From DASUAS01 sp035763625 (lineage in GTDB: Bacteria > Actinomycetota > Acidimicrobiia > IMCC26256 > DASPTH01): a stretch of DNA of 12,606 nt. Positions 6,392 to 12,606 of this stretch are shown here, in pieces; positions within the stretch are counted from its first letter, which is position 1, and each line of letters opens with the position of its first letter. The DNA lies in the NCBI GenBank assembly GCA_035763625.1, contig DASUAS010000188.1:1-12606 (forward strand). Direction: 5' to 3'. The notes under the pieces were generated by a model. It saw nothing but the letters and a program-made list of their open reading frames with translations, was not told the origin of the DNA and ran no database searches. Made by a program: the position numbers and the translations under genes.

Positions 6392-7192
6392 TCAGTCCTC
6401 GAAGCGTCCCGGACGCTGCTCCAGGTTGGCGATCACCGCTTCGAGCTGGTTCTTCGACCCGATCATCCCTTCCGTCTGGTCGCGCTCCTCACGCACGCCG
6501 TCGTCGAACGGGAGTGACCACGACGCGTCGACGAGCCGCTTCATGACCTTGATCGCATCGGGGTTGCGCGACGCGATCTCGCGCGCGAGCTCCAGCGCCG
6601 TCGCGCGCGGGTCGTCACTCAGCCGCGTCACCAGGCCGAGCGTCTGGGCCTCGGCGCCGGTGACCTCGCGTCCGGTGAACATGAGGTCCTTCGCCACGTC
6701 GGGACCGACCACACGGGGCAGCAGCTGCGTACCGCACATGTCGGGCACGATCCCCCACTTGATCTCGAAGACGCCGAGTCGTGCGTCGGGCGCGACCACG
6801 CGCAGGTCGGCACCGAGGGCGAGCTGGAAGCCGCCACCGACGGCGACACCGTGCACGGCCGCGACCACCGGCGCGGCCATGTCGACCCAGACCCGCACCG
6901 CCTGCACCGCCTCGACGCGGATCGACCCCGAGACCGGGTTCGTCGCGCGCTCGCTCGGGTCGGTCTCCGCCATCGCCGCGAAGAGAGAGGTGTCGAGCCC
7001 TGCGCAGAAGGCCTTGCCGTCGCCCGCGAGCACGACCGCCCGCACCGTGCGGTCGGCAGCGATCTGCTCGCCCGCTTCGATGATCGCCTGGAGCATCCGC
7101 CGGTCGAGCGCGTTGCGCTTGTCGGCGCGCACGAGGCGAACGTCGGCAACACCGTCCGCGACCGAGACGGTGACGCGTTCGGGGTCGATCAT
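6392..7192 (-). CDS. Crotonase / enoyl-CoA hydratase family protein
   Basis: A 266-residue crotonase-fold protein acting on acyl-CoA thioesters. Landmarks are DKRNALD (24-30), the oxyanion-hole strand AFCAGLD (61-67), HGVAVGGGFQLALGADLR (114-131) forming the second oxyanion contact, and FEIKWGIVPD (142-151). Of the two catalytic glutamates of true enoyl-CoA hydratases, the first position is Gln123 (GGGFQ), while Glu143 keeps the second, 20 residues later as expected. The GGGFQ/EIKWG combination defines a common actinobacterial and proteobacterial subgroup of uncertain reaction, so ordinary hydration of 2-enoyl-CoA should not be assumed. Isomerase, hydrolase or lyase chemistry is possible. The ATG at 7192 lies three bases after the stop of the EthD-like gene, which argues for one operon. 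Confidence 0.92.
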   Translation of the reverse strand: MIDPERVTVSVADGVADVRLVRADKRNALDRRMLQAIIEAGEQIAADRTVRAVVLAGDGKAFCAGLDTSLFAAMAETDPSERATNPVSGSIRVEAVQAVRVWVDMAAPVVAAVHGVAVGGGFQLALGADLRVVAPDARLGVFEIKWGIVPDMCGTQLLPRVVGPDVAKDLMFTGREVTGAEAQTLGLVTRLSDDPRATALELAREIASRNPDAIKVMKRLVDASWSLPFDDGVREERDQTEGMIGSKNQLEAVIANLEQRPGRFED

Positions 7193-7195
7193 CGG

Positions 7196-7522
7196 TCAGT
7201 CGAGGAGCTCGTAGATCACGAACGACGGCGCCGGGTCCATCTCCATGGCGTCGCTCATGCGCATGCGACCGTCGGAGAAGCGCGCCGCGAGCTCGGGCAT
7301 GACCGCGCTCAGGTCGTCGACGTCGAGCTCGTAGACCGCGCAGTACTCAGGCGCGCCATCGCCGGGCGGCGCGACGTCGCTCGCCTTGAAGCGGCGCGCA
7401 CCTGTGATGCCGGGGATCTCGAGCACGTCGGGGAGGTGCGTGTTGGTGTACCAGTCGTTGTACTCGTCTTCGCGGTCGGGTGACGACGGCTTCGACTGCA
7501 CGAACATGATCGCCTTGGGCAT
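7196..7522 (-). CDS. EthD/DUF4286-like small dimeric alpha/beta barrel protein
   Basis: A 108-residue protein with a single ferredoxin-like (dimeric alpha/beta barrel) fold. It starts with the strand KAIMFVQSKPSSP, followed by EDEYNDWYTNTHLPDVLEIPGITGARRF (residues 18-45), where the NDWY..HLPD helix is the recognisable signature. It ends AMEMDPAPSFVIYELLD. Proteins of this type accompany catabolic genes as small oxygenase-like, isomerase-like or accessory subunits, and none of the catalysis is proven for this subgroup. The ATG at 7522 is preceded by GAGGGGGAGCC, a good ribosome-binding site. It is probably the first gene of the cluster that continues with crotonase (three bases away), VOC protein and flavin reductase. 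Confidence 0.83.
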   Translation of the reverse strand: MPKAIMFVQSKPSSPDREDEYNDWYTNTHLPDVLEIPGITGARRFKASDVAPPGDGAPEYCAVYELDVDDLSAVMPELAARFSDGRMRMSDAMEMDPAPSFVIYELLD

Positions 7523-7551
7523 GGCTCCCCCTCGTTCGGGACGGTGGCGCC

Positions 7552-7557
7552 ACCCTA
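7552..7557 (-). promoter_or_regulatory. Candidate -10 box (TAGGGT) of the EthD-crotonase operon
   Basis: TAGGGT, within GGTTTAGGGTGG, matches TANNNT on the minus strand. It ends 29 bases before the ATG at 7522, leaving room for a short leader with the GAGGGGGAG ribosome-binding site. A perfect 12-base palindrome, GGTGGCGCCACC (7543-7554), overlaps it and covers the expected start of transcription, as an operator would. No convincing -35 is visible. Confidence 0.35.
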
Positions 7558-7564
7558 AACCGGT

Positions 7565-8530
7565 TCAGGGCGCGACGAAGCGGTGGAGCGGGACGTGCAC
7601 GCCCTCGCTCAGCGTCATGTAGCCGCGGCCGTCGCGGGTGAAGCCGAGCGCCTCACCCTGCGGTTCCGACGCCGACGACGCGCTGCCGAAGGGGGCCGCG
7701 GCGCCGGTGCAGGGCGTCTGCGAGAACGCGTCGCCCAGCGAGGTGCCGGCGGGGCGCGGGTAGAGGCGCACCCCGAAGTACGTGCGCAGCGCGACGACGT
7801 CGCCGGCGGGCGTGACGTCGGCGGCGGTCACACCCTGCAGCGCGCCGAGCGTGAAGGTGGCCACCTGGGTCAGCGTGGTCGTCGAGCCCGCCGCCAGGTC
7901 GGCCGGAGCCCCGAACACCTGCGCCACGCCACCGTTCAGGTCCTTGGTGATGATGAACAGCTGACCGGTCACCGGGTCGACGAGGAGCGCCTCGGCGTCG
8001 TGCGGGCCGTCGGGGTAGAGGAAGGTCAACGTCGCGACCCCGGTGAGCGTCTGCGGCGTCGTCACCGGCGCAGTCGGGTTCACGAGCGGCTCGGGCACCC
8101 GGTACACCTGCACCGAAGCGCGCGACTTCGCGTTGTCACCGATGTCGCCGACGTAGAGGTACGACACGCCCGCCGACGGCCCCGGCCCGGCCGCGATGTC
8201 CTCCCAGTCGACCGCGGTGGCGCCGGAGAGCGCGTACTCACCGAGCGTCGTGCCGGTGCTGCCGATCGCGAACACGCGCGCCGTGTCACCGGAGTCGTTG
8301 TGCACCCACCAGACACCGTCGACCCGTCGGCTGGCGGCGATGCCCGACGCCTCGTCGATGGCGTCCGACGCGACCGTCCCCGTGGTGGACGCGATCAGCT
8401 TGGCGTTGCACGCGGCGTCGAGCACCGGCGGCTTGGGCGGCGGCGGGGGCGGGGGCGGCACGCACGCGGCCGCGAGCGCGGCGACCGCGAGCGCGGCGAG
8501 TCCCGTCGCCAATCGCTTGCGCCGAGCCAT
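7565..8530 (-). CDS. Lipoprotein with polyproline linker and beta-rich (propeller-like) domain
   Basis: A 321-residue secreted protein. Residues 1-23 are a lipoprotein signal: RRKR, a hydrophobic Ala/Leu stretch, then LAAAC with Cys23 as the lipidated residue. Eight prolines (25-32) and KPP form a rigid spacer from the membrane. The rest is beta-rich, with repeated blade-like phrases: EASGIAASRRVDGVWWVHNDSGD, YLYVGDIGDN, EALLVDPVTGQLFIITKD, VTAADVTPAGDVVALRTY and GEALGFTRDGRGYMTL. These suggest a six- or seven-bladed propeller, as in SGL or esterase-like phytase relatives; I recognise no catalytic signature. Two cysteines of the mature domain (one early at CNAK, one late at TPCTG) could form a disulfide. 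The ATG at 8530 is preferred over an upstream in-frame start at 8560 because GGGGGAG lies six bases before it and the signal begins there. Confidence 0.82.
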   Translation of the reverse strand: MARRKRLATGLAALAVAALAAACVPPPPPPPPKPPVLDAACNAKLIASTTGTVASDAIDEASGIAASRRVDGVWWVHNDSGDTARVFAIGSTGTTLGEYALSGATAVDWEDIAAGPGPSAGVSYLYVGDIGDNAKSRASVQVYRVPEPLVNPTAPVTTPQTLTGVATLTFLYPDGPHDAEALLVDPVTGQLFIITKDLNGGVAQVFGAPADLAAGSTTTLTQVATFTLGALQGVTAADVTPAGDVVALRTYFGVRLYPRPAGTSLGDAFSQTPCTGAAAPFGSASSASEPQGEALGFTRDGRGYMTLSEGVHVPLHRFVAP

Positions 8531-8572
8531 CACCGACTCCCCCGCCGCACCGGACCCCACGCACGGAGGCGA

Positions 8573-8578
8573 AGCCTA
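8573..8578 (-). promoter_or_regulatory. Candidate -10 box (TAGGCT) of the lipoprotein gene
   Basis: TAGGCT fits TANNNT on the minus strand and would start transcription near 8566, giving a leader of about 35 bases that includes GGGGGAG. It stands in the 115-base divergent gap shared with the kinase operon. A -35 is not evident, so this is tentative. Confidence 0.25.
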
Positions 8579-8598
8579 TCGAGATGCCAGACTGGCGC

Positions 8599-8627
8599 CG
8601 CACGACGCACTCGCCGCGCACGACGCA
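8599..8627 (+). repeat. Two 11-base direct repeats (CGCACGACGCA) upstream of the kinase operon
   Basis: CGCACGACGCA occurs at 8599-8609 and again at 8617-8627, an 18-base period, ending 18 bases before the ATG at 8646. Direct repeats in a promoter region between divergent genes can bind a regulator. The region is GC-rich and the copies may also be a local duplication. Confidence 0.45.
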
Positions 8628-8645
8628 TCGGAGTCCGGGGGAACG

Positions 8646-9746
8646 ATGACCAGCGAGGAACCGACCATCTCGACGCCGTGGCGCAGCGACCCCGCGGCGA
8701 TGGCCGACCGGATCACCGCGTGGTGGGAAGCCCGGATGGCCCCGGGGGCCGCCGTCACCGAGGTCACCGCGCCCGAGGGCAGCGGCATGTCGAGCGAGAC
8801 GTTGCTCTTCACCGTCGAGACCGAGGGACGCCAGGAGCGCTTCGTCGCCCGTCTCGCACCGCTCGCCTCGCAGCAGTTCCCGGTGTTCCCGGAGTACGAC
8901 CTGGAGTTGCAGCGGCGGGTCATGCAGACCGTGGCCGACCACACCGAGGTGCCGGTTCCCGAGGTGCTGACGCACGAGACCGACGACAGCTGGCTCGGTT
9001 CGCCGTTCCTCCTGATGCGCCGGGTCGACGGCATCGTCCCGTCCGACATCCCGCCGTACACGATGGCCGGGTGGCTGTTCGAGGCGTCGGAGGCCGACCA
9101 GCGCACGCTCGAGCGCGAGTCGGTGCGCGTGCTCGCGCGACTGCACGCGCTCACGCCCGAGACCCACGACCTCGCGTTCCTCGACCGACCCAAGTTCGGC
9201 ACTGGCGCGCTCGACCAGCACCTCGAGTACCAGCGCTGGTACTACGACTGGGCGCGGGACGGCGAGACCGTCCCGCTGATCGAGCGCACCTTCGCGGCGC
9301 TGGACAAGACGCGACCGGCCGAAGGTCCGACCGTCCTCAACTGGGGCGACAGCCGCATCGGCAACATGATGTTCCGCGACTTCGTGCCCGTCGCCGTCCT
9401 CGACTGGGAGATGGCCGCGCTCGGACCCGCCGAGGTCGACGTGGCGTGGATGATCTTCATGCACCGCTTCTTCGAAGACCTGACGAAGCGGTACGACATG
9501 CCGTGCCTGGATGGATTCTTCCAACGTGACCGCGTCGCCGAGATCTACTTCGAGGAATCGGGCCGCGAGGTGCGCGACCTCGAGTGGTACGAGATGTTCG
9601 CGGCGCAGCGCTTCGCCATCGTGTCGATCCGCACCACCCTGCGCTCGGTGGCCTATGGCGACGCCGAGCAGCCCGATGACCTCGACGACGTGATCATGTT
9701 CCGCGACCTGCTCGAGGAGATGGTCGAACGCGCCGAGGCGACGTGA
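8646..9746 (+). CDS. Phosphotransferase family protein (APH-like, ACAD10/11 kinase-domain type)
   Basis: A 366-residue protein with the aminoglycoside-phosphotransferase fold. Seen: a GSGMSSETLLFTVE nucleotide-loop region near residues 39-52, RFVARLAP (61-68), where Arg stands for the usual ATP-binding Lys, and the catalytic loop NWGDSRIGN with Asp235 and Asn240. The metal-binding DWE follows at 253-255 (AVLDWEMAALGPAEVDVAW). The HGD motif of most APH kinases reads WGD here, which I recall as usual for this actinobacterial subgroup. Close relatives are the kinase domains of ACAD10/ACAD11, which phosphorylate hydroxyacyl-CoA for beta-oxidation, so a hydroxylated lipid or acyl-CoA is likelier than an antibiotic (inference). 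The frame is open far upstream, but the ATG at 8646 begins the conserved sequence and follows a GGGGG stretch. First gene of a three-gene operon. Confidence 0.9.
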   Translation: MTSEEPTISTPWRSDPAAMADRITAWWEARMAPGAAVTEVTAPEGSGMSSETLLFTVETEGRQERFVARLAPLASQQFPVFPEYDLELQRRVMQTVADHTEVPVPEVLTHETDDSWLGSPFLLMRRVDGIVPSDIPPYTMAGWLFEASEADQRTLERESVRVLARLHALTPETHDLAFLDRPKFGTGALDQHLEYQRWYYDWARDGETVPLIERTFAALDKTRPAEGPTVLNWGDSRIGNMMFRDFVPVAVLDWEMAALGPAEVDVAWMIFMHRFFEDLTKRYDMPCLDGFFQRDRVAEIYFEESGREVRDLEWYEMFAAQRFAIVSIRTTLRSVAYGDAEQPDDLDDVIMFRDLLEEMVERAEAT

Positions 9747-9756
9747 GCGGACGAGC

Positions 9757-11022
9757 ATGACGTGGGAGCGGCCGGCACGCCCCGAGTGGGTGCAGGCCGT
9801 CAACGCCGGCGCCATCGTGCCGATCGCCGAGGTCGCCGAGTTGCCGCTCGCACGCGACGCGCTCCTCGCCGAGGCCCGCGCTGCGCTCGGCGTCGCCGAC
9901 GGCGGGATGGCCGACTTCGGCGGTGACGACTTCCTCGAGCCGCTCGACGTGCTGCTCCCCGCGCTCGAGCAGGAGGCCGAGCTGACCGTCATCGGTCGCT
10001 GGATGACCCGACGCTTCCTGCTGCGCTTCCTCGAGGTGCGCCTGCAGCTCAACCAGTACGTGCGCCAGGATCCGGGCGTCGTCGACGAGGAGGTCCTCGC
10101 GCCGTGGTTCGTCACCGGCGCGCCCCGCACCGGCACCACGATCCTCCACGCGATGCTGGCGCAGGACCCTGGATCGCGTGTCCCCGAGGGCTGGGAGCTC
10201 CTGCGTCCGGTCCCGCCGCCCGATCCCGATCCCGAGCGCTTCGCGGCCGACGCCCGCATCCCCCTCGCCGACCGGGAGTTGCGCCTACCGGGACAGGTCG
10301 CCGGTGAGCTCGACGCCATCCACGTGTACCGCGGCCGCATGCACAAGGAGTGTCTGTCGGCGATGTCGTTCGCGTTCCGGTCGGAGGAGTTCACCGCCCG
10401 ATACCACGTGCCGTCGTACGTCGACTGGTACCAGCGCTGCGACCTGCGGCCCGCCTACGACATGCACCGACTGGTGCTGCAGGTGCTGCAGCGCCGCGCG
10501 CGCGACGTGCACTGGGTGCTGAAGTCGCCGGTCCACGTGAGCGCGCTGCCGACGTTGCTCGCGGTGTACCCCGACGCACGGCTCGTGATCACGCACCGCG
10601 ATCCGCTCACCGTCCTCGCGTCGCTCACCAGCCTGGTGGCGACGCTGCGCTGGGCGCACAGCGACCGCGTCGACTTCGCCGAGATCGGTCGGTACCACGA
10701 GGACATGTGGACGACCGCCCTCGACGACCTCACCACTGCGGCGACCGACGGCACCCTCGACCCGGCGCGCGTGCACCACGTCCACTACGCCGACTTCGTG
10801 CGAGACCAGATCGGCGTGATCGACGAGCTGTACCGCGCGCTCGGCACGTCGCTCACTCCCGCGACCGCCGACGCCATGCGCGCGTATCTGGCCGGTCGGC
10901 CCAAGGACCAGCACGGGAAGCACGAGTACTCGTTCGCCGATCTGGGCCTCGATCCCGACGTGGAGCGCGCCCGCTTCGCGCGCTACCAGCGGCACTTCTC
11001 GGTGCCGGAGGAGCTGGCGTGA
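9757..11022 (+). CDS. PAPS-dependent sulfotransferase family protein
   Basis: A 421-residue protein of the Sulfotransfer_3 type common in Actinobacteria. It should transfer sulfate from PAPS to a hydroxyl group. The 5'-phosphosulfate loop is GAPRTGTT at residues 121-128. The 3'-phosphate motif is VITHRDPLTVLAS, with Arg281 and Ser289 eight residues apart as the family requires. An N-terminal helical region of about 115 residues (FLEPLDVLLPALEQEAEL, LRLQLNQYVRQDP) and the late AGRPKDQHGKHEYSFADLGLD phrase are also typical of this group; the latter resembles the KxHxYSxxDFGL ending of such enzymes. It starts 10 bases after the kinase stop and its own stop overlaps the next gene. Acceptor unknown; the kinase and DUF1214 partners suggest a lipid or sterol-like alcohol. 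Confidence 0.93.
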   Translation: MTWERPARPEWVQAVNAGAIVPIAEVAELPLARDALLAEARAALGVADGGMADFGGDDFLEPLDVLLPALEQEAELTVIGRWMTRRFLLRFLEVRLQLNQYVRQDPGVVDEEVLAPWFVTGAPRTGTTILHAMLAQDPGSRVPEGWELLRPVPPPDPDPERFAADARIPLADRELRLPGQVAGELDAIHVYRGRMHKECLSAMSFAFRSEEFTARYHVPSYVDWYQRCDLRPAYDMHRLVLQVLQRRARDVHWVLKSPVHVSALPTLLAVYPDARLVITHRDPLTVLASLTSLVATLRWAHSDRVDFAEIGRYHEDMWTTALDDLTTAATDGTLDPARVHHVHYADFVRDQIGVIDELYRALGTSLTPATADAMRAYLAGRPKDQHGKHEYSFADLGLDPDVERARFARYQRHFSVPEELA

Positions 11023-12185
11023 ACGCGGACCTGGCCCGCTGGCAGGAGTTCGTCCAGCGCCTCGACGAGCTCGGGCGCGCGGTCACGTCGCCTCCCTTTC
11101 CCGCCGACGAGGCTTCCGACCTCGAGGGCCTGCGGCACCTCGCGCTGCAGGCGGTCTGCTGGATGGAGTGGTCGCTCGCGCACCAGGACCCACGCGCGCC
11201 GATGTTCCAGCGCCAGAACGACCTCGTCCTGCAGTGGGGCGGACCCAATGCCGACAACATCTACCGTCACGCACGCGTGCACCCGTCGCTGACGTACCGC
11301 ATCGTCGGGCGCATGCACTCGTGCGAAGACTTCATCCTCGCCATCCGGCGCAACTTCATGCACATGGAGAACAACGGCACCATCGCCGAGCTCAACGCGC
11401 ACGACCTCGGCCTCTCACCGGATGACGACTTCGAGATCCTGCTCGGTGGCGAGGGTGACGAACCGAACCGCGTGCCGCTCCCCGAGGGGGCGCTGTCGGT
11501 GTCCATCCGCGAGTACTACTTCGACTGGCAGCCGCGGGAGCCGGCGACGTTCACCATCGAGTGCCTCGACGCCGAGGGTCCGAGCGCGCCGTTCACGTCG
11601 GAGAGCCTGGCCTTCGGACTCGACGAGGCGGCGACGCACCTGCACCGCTCGCTCACGTACTGGAACCAGTACATGCTCGACGCGCGCGCCGAGCAGACCG
11701 ACAACGTCTTCGGCGGCGGGTACGACGTGAAGCGCGGCCTGGCAGCGGCGAAGTACGCGTTCTGCTTCTTCGATCTCGCACCCGACGAGGCGTTGGTCGT
11801 CGAGTGCGACGTCCCCCAGAGCCGGTACTGGAGCTTCCACCTCTACACGCTCGCGTGGTGGGAGGCGCTCGAGTTCGCGACGCGCGTCACCACCCGCAAC
11901 CACACCCAGACCCGCATCAGCGACGACGGCCGCATCCGGGTCGTCGTCGCGCCCGAGGATCCCGGCGTCGCCAACTGGCTCGACACCGAGGGGCGCCGTG
12001 AAGCGCTGCTCACGCTCCGCTGGTTCTGGCCCGAAGGCGGTCCGCCGTCGCCCGCTGCCCGGGTGGTGAAGTTCGCCGACGTGCGCGACGCGCTCCCCGC
12101 CGACGAGCCCGTCGTCAGCACCGAGGAACGCCGGGCCGAGCTCCGCGCCCGCCGCGACCACGTCGCCTGGCGCTTCCGCACCTAA
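11019..12185 (+). CDS. DUF1214 domain-containing protein
   Basis: A 388-residue protein starting with GTG at 11019, overlapping the sulfotransferase stop as GTGA, so it is translationally coupled. The N-terminal half is helical (WQEFVQRLDELGRAV; GLRHLALQAVCWMEWSLAHQD). The C-terminal half carries DUF1214 features: SRYWSFHLYTLAWWEAL around residues 268-284, then NHTQTRISDDGRIRVVVAPEDPG and GVANWLDTEGRREALLTLRWFWPE from 316 on. DUF1214 proteins have a beta-rich fold whose biochemical role is not established. They recur beside sulfotransferases and lipid/steroid genes in Actinobacteria. No signal peptide is seen. The frame is open back to 10350, but the conserved part begins after the GTG and the upstream portion only shadows the sulfotransferase gene. 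The Cys in the AFCFFDLAPDE region is not part of a known motif. Confidence 0.88.
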   Translation: MNADLARWQEFVQRLDELGRAVTSPPFPADEASDLEGLRHLALQAVCWMEWSLAHQDPRAPMFQRQNDLVLQWGGPNADNIYRHARVHPSLTYRIVGRMHSCEDFILAIRRNFMHMENNGTIAELNAHDLGLSPDDDFEILLGGEGDEPNRVPLPEGALSVSIREYYFDWQPREPATFTIECLDAEGPSAPFTSESLAFGLDEAATHLHRSLTYWNQYMLDARAEQTDNVFGGGYDVKRGLAAAKYAFCFFDLAPDEALVVECDVPQSRYWSFHLYTLAWWEALEFATRVTTRNHTQTRISDDGRIRVVVAPEDPGVANWLDTEGRREALLTLRWFWPEGGPPSPAARVVKFADVRDALPADEPVVSTEERRAELRARRDHVAWRFRT

Positions 12186-12267
12186 GTTCTCCCCCAACCC
12201 CTCTTTTTGGCGCCCTTGAACCGTGATATGCGCGCTCGGACGGTGTGAAAACGCGAGATGGGTGGGG
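12186..12267. other. Convergent intergenic gap, relatively AT-rich
   Basis: These 82 bases separate the DUF1214 stop from the stop of the membrane-protein gene. They contain a T5 run (CTCTTTTTGG) next to GGCGCC and an A4 run (GTGAAAACG), the least GC-rich bases in the window. No stable hairpin precedes the T-run, so a terminator is possible but not shown. Confidence 0.4.
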
Positions 12268-12606
12268 TCAGCGGAGGATCTCGACCAGCAGCACCCAGGC
12301 GTCGATCAGCGCGCCGAGGTAGGCGACGACGATCGCGGCCGGCCACCAGTAGAGGCCTCCGCCACCCTGGGCGAGCAGGGTGACCCCGGCGACGACGAGC
12401 AGCGCCGCGCTGCCGAACCCGAGGAGCCGGCGGCTCACCACGCTGCCCCACGTGGGACCCCGGTCACCGCGGGGGACGACGATGCCCCGCACTCCCGACT
12501 GCAGCCGCAGCACGACCAGGCTGGTGACCACACCGACACCGATGATCTCGATCGCGCACGCGTCGCTTGACTGTCCCGGGATGAGCACCGCGGTCGCGGT
12601 CATGAG
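12268..12606 (-). CDS. Small integral membrane protein (unrecognised; N-terminus probably beyond window)
   Basis: At least 111 residues with three hydrophobic segments: about 19-35 (IEIIGVGVVTSLVVLRL), 60-80 (LLGFGSAALLVVAGVTLLAQ) and 85-110 (YWWPAAIVVAYLGALIDAWVLLVEIL). A short charged loop (RGDRGPTW) lies between the first two. It ends AWVLLVEILR, an ending I associate with small uncharacterised membrane proteins that have a four-helix layout. Counting from the edge, the first residues (LMTATAVLIPGQS) look like the tail of an additional helix, so the ATG at 12603 is probably internal and the gene continues past 12606. No function can be assigned. It faces the DUF1214 gene tail to tail. Confidence 0.7.
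   Translation of the reverse strand, partial: LMTATAVLIPGQSSDACAIEIIGVGVVTSLVVLRLQSGVRGIVVPRGDRGPTWGSVVSRRLLGFGSAALLVVAGVTLLAQGGGGLYWWPAAIVVAYLGALIDAWVLLVEILR

Noticed and set aside
8196..8645. Upstream extension of the kinase frame
   Set aside because: It overlaps the lipoprotein gene antisense, and the conserved kinase sequence begins only after the ATG at 8646.
8646..9746. Antibiotic (aminoglycoside) resistance kinase
   Set aside because: The fold is shared, but the WGD loop, the length and the operon with sulfotransferase and DUF1214 fit the ACAD10/11-like group rather than resistance enzymes.
8286..10394. 702-residue minus-strand open frame
   Set aside because: It is antisense to the kinase and sulfotransferase genes, which have clear motifs in the plus strand. 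The composition is Arg/Gly/His-rich without any domain.
12182..12451. 89-residue minus-strand open frame with a repeated ISRF phrase
   Set aside because: It lies in another frame of the membrane-protein gene and runs into the intergenic gap. The repeat is short and imperfect, and there is no start signal.

Overview
The window is very GC-rich and densely coded. Its genes have the alanine/arginine/valine-rich composition, GTG starts and TANNNT-type -10 boxes typical of high-GC Actinobacteria. The gene mix (a 3-alpha-hydroxysteroid-dehydrogenase-like SDR, an ACAD10/11-like kinase, a PAPS sulfotransferase, a DUF1214 protein and a crotonase) resembles environmental actinobacterial chromosomes such as Acidimicrobiia or mycobacteria-like lineages. 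That placement is inference, because no rRNA or marker gene is present. I see no tRNA, CRISPR array, transposase, prophage gene or attachment site.

Layout. 1-474 (minus): a DoxX-family membrane protein followed by the cut-off start of a GNAT-like acetyltransferase. 558-1379 (plus): an SDR oxidoreductase. 1403-1434: a near-perfect 32-bp palindrome between convergent genes. 1440-2393 (minus): an exported NAGPA-type phosphodiester glycosidase, divergent from 2505-3656 (plus), which encodes a long alanine-rich coiled-coil protein with low-complexity Ser-Glu and Asn-Gly-Thr tracts. 3672-5233 (minus): a DGPF/YCII protein and an ECF sigma factor with a long C-terminal domain. They are translationally coupled through a GTGA overlap and sit behind a candidate self-recognised promoter. 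5350-7522 (minus): a flavin reductase, a VOC/glyoxalase protein, a crotonase and an EthD/DUF4286-like protein, transcribed in the order EthD-like, crotonase, VOC, flavin reductase. 7565-8530 (minus): a lipoprotein with a proline linker. 8646-12185 (plus): a tight three-gene operon of APH-like kinase, sulfotransferase and DUF1214 protein. 12268-12606 (minus): a small membrane protein running to the window edge.

How the parts may work together. The sigma factor and DGPF protein form a regulatory module matching the ECF42 group. The sequence upstream of the pair reads TGTCGA-N17-CGTC, which agrees with the promoter motif I recall for that group, so autoregulation is the most specific prediction here. 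The EthD-like/crotonase/VOC/flavin-reductase cluster and the SDR look like accessory catabolism of acyl-CoA, aromatic or steroid-like compounds. The kinase/sulfotransferase/DUF1214 operon looks like modification or processing of a hydroxylated lipid or sterol-like substrate. These substrate ideas rest on family knowledge and context only.

Gene-free stretches are all short, the longest being about 116 bases. Many long open frames antisense to the real genes are GC-bias artefacts and are not annotated.
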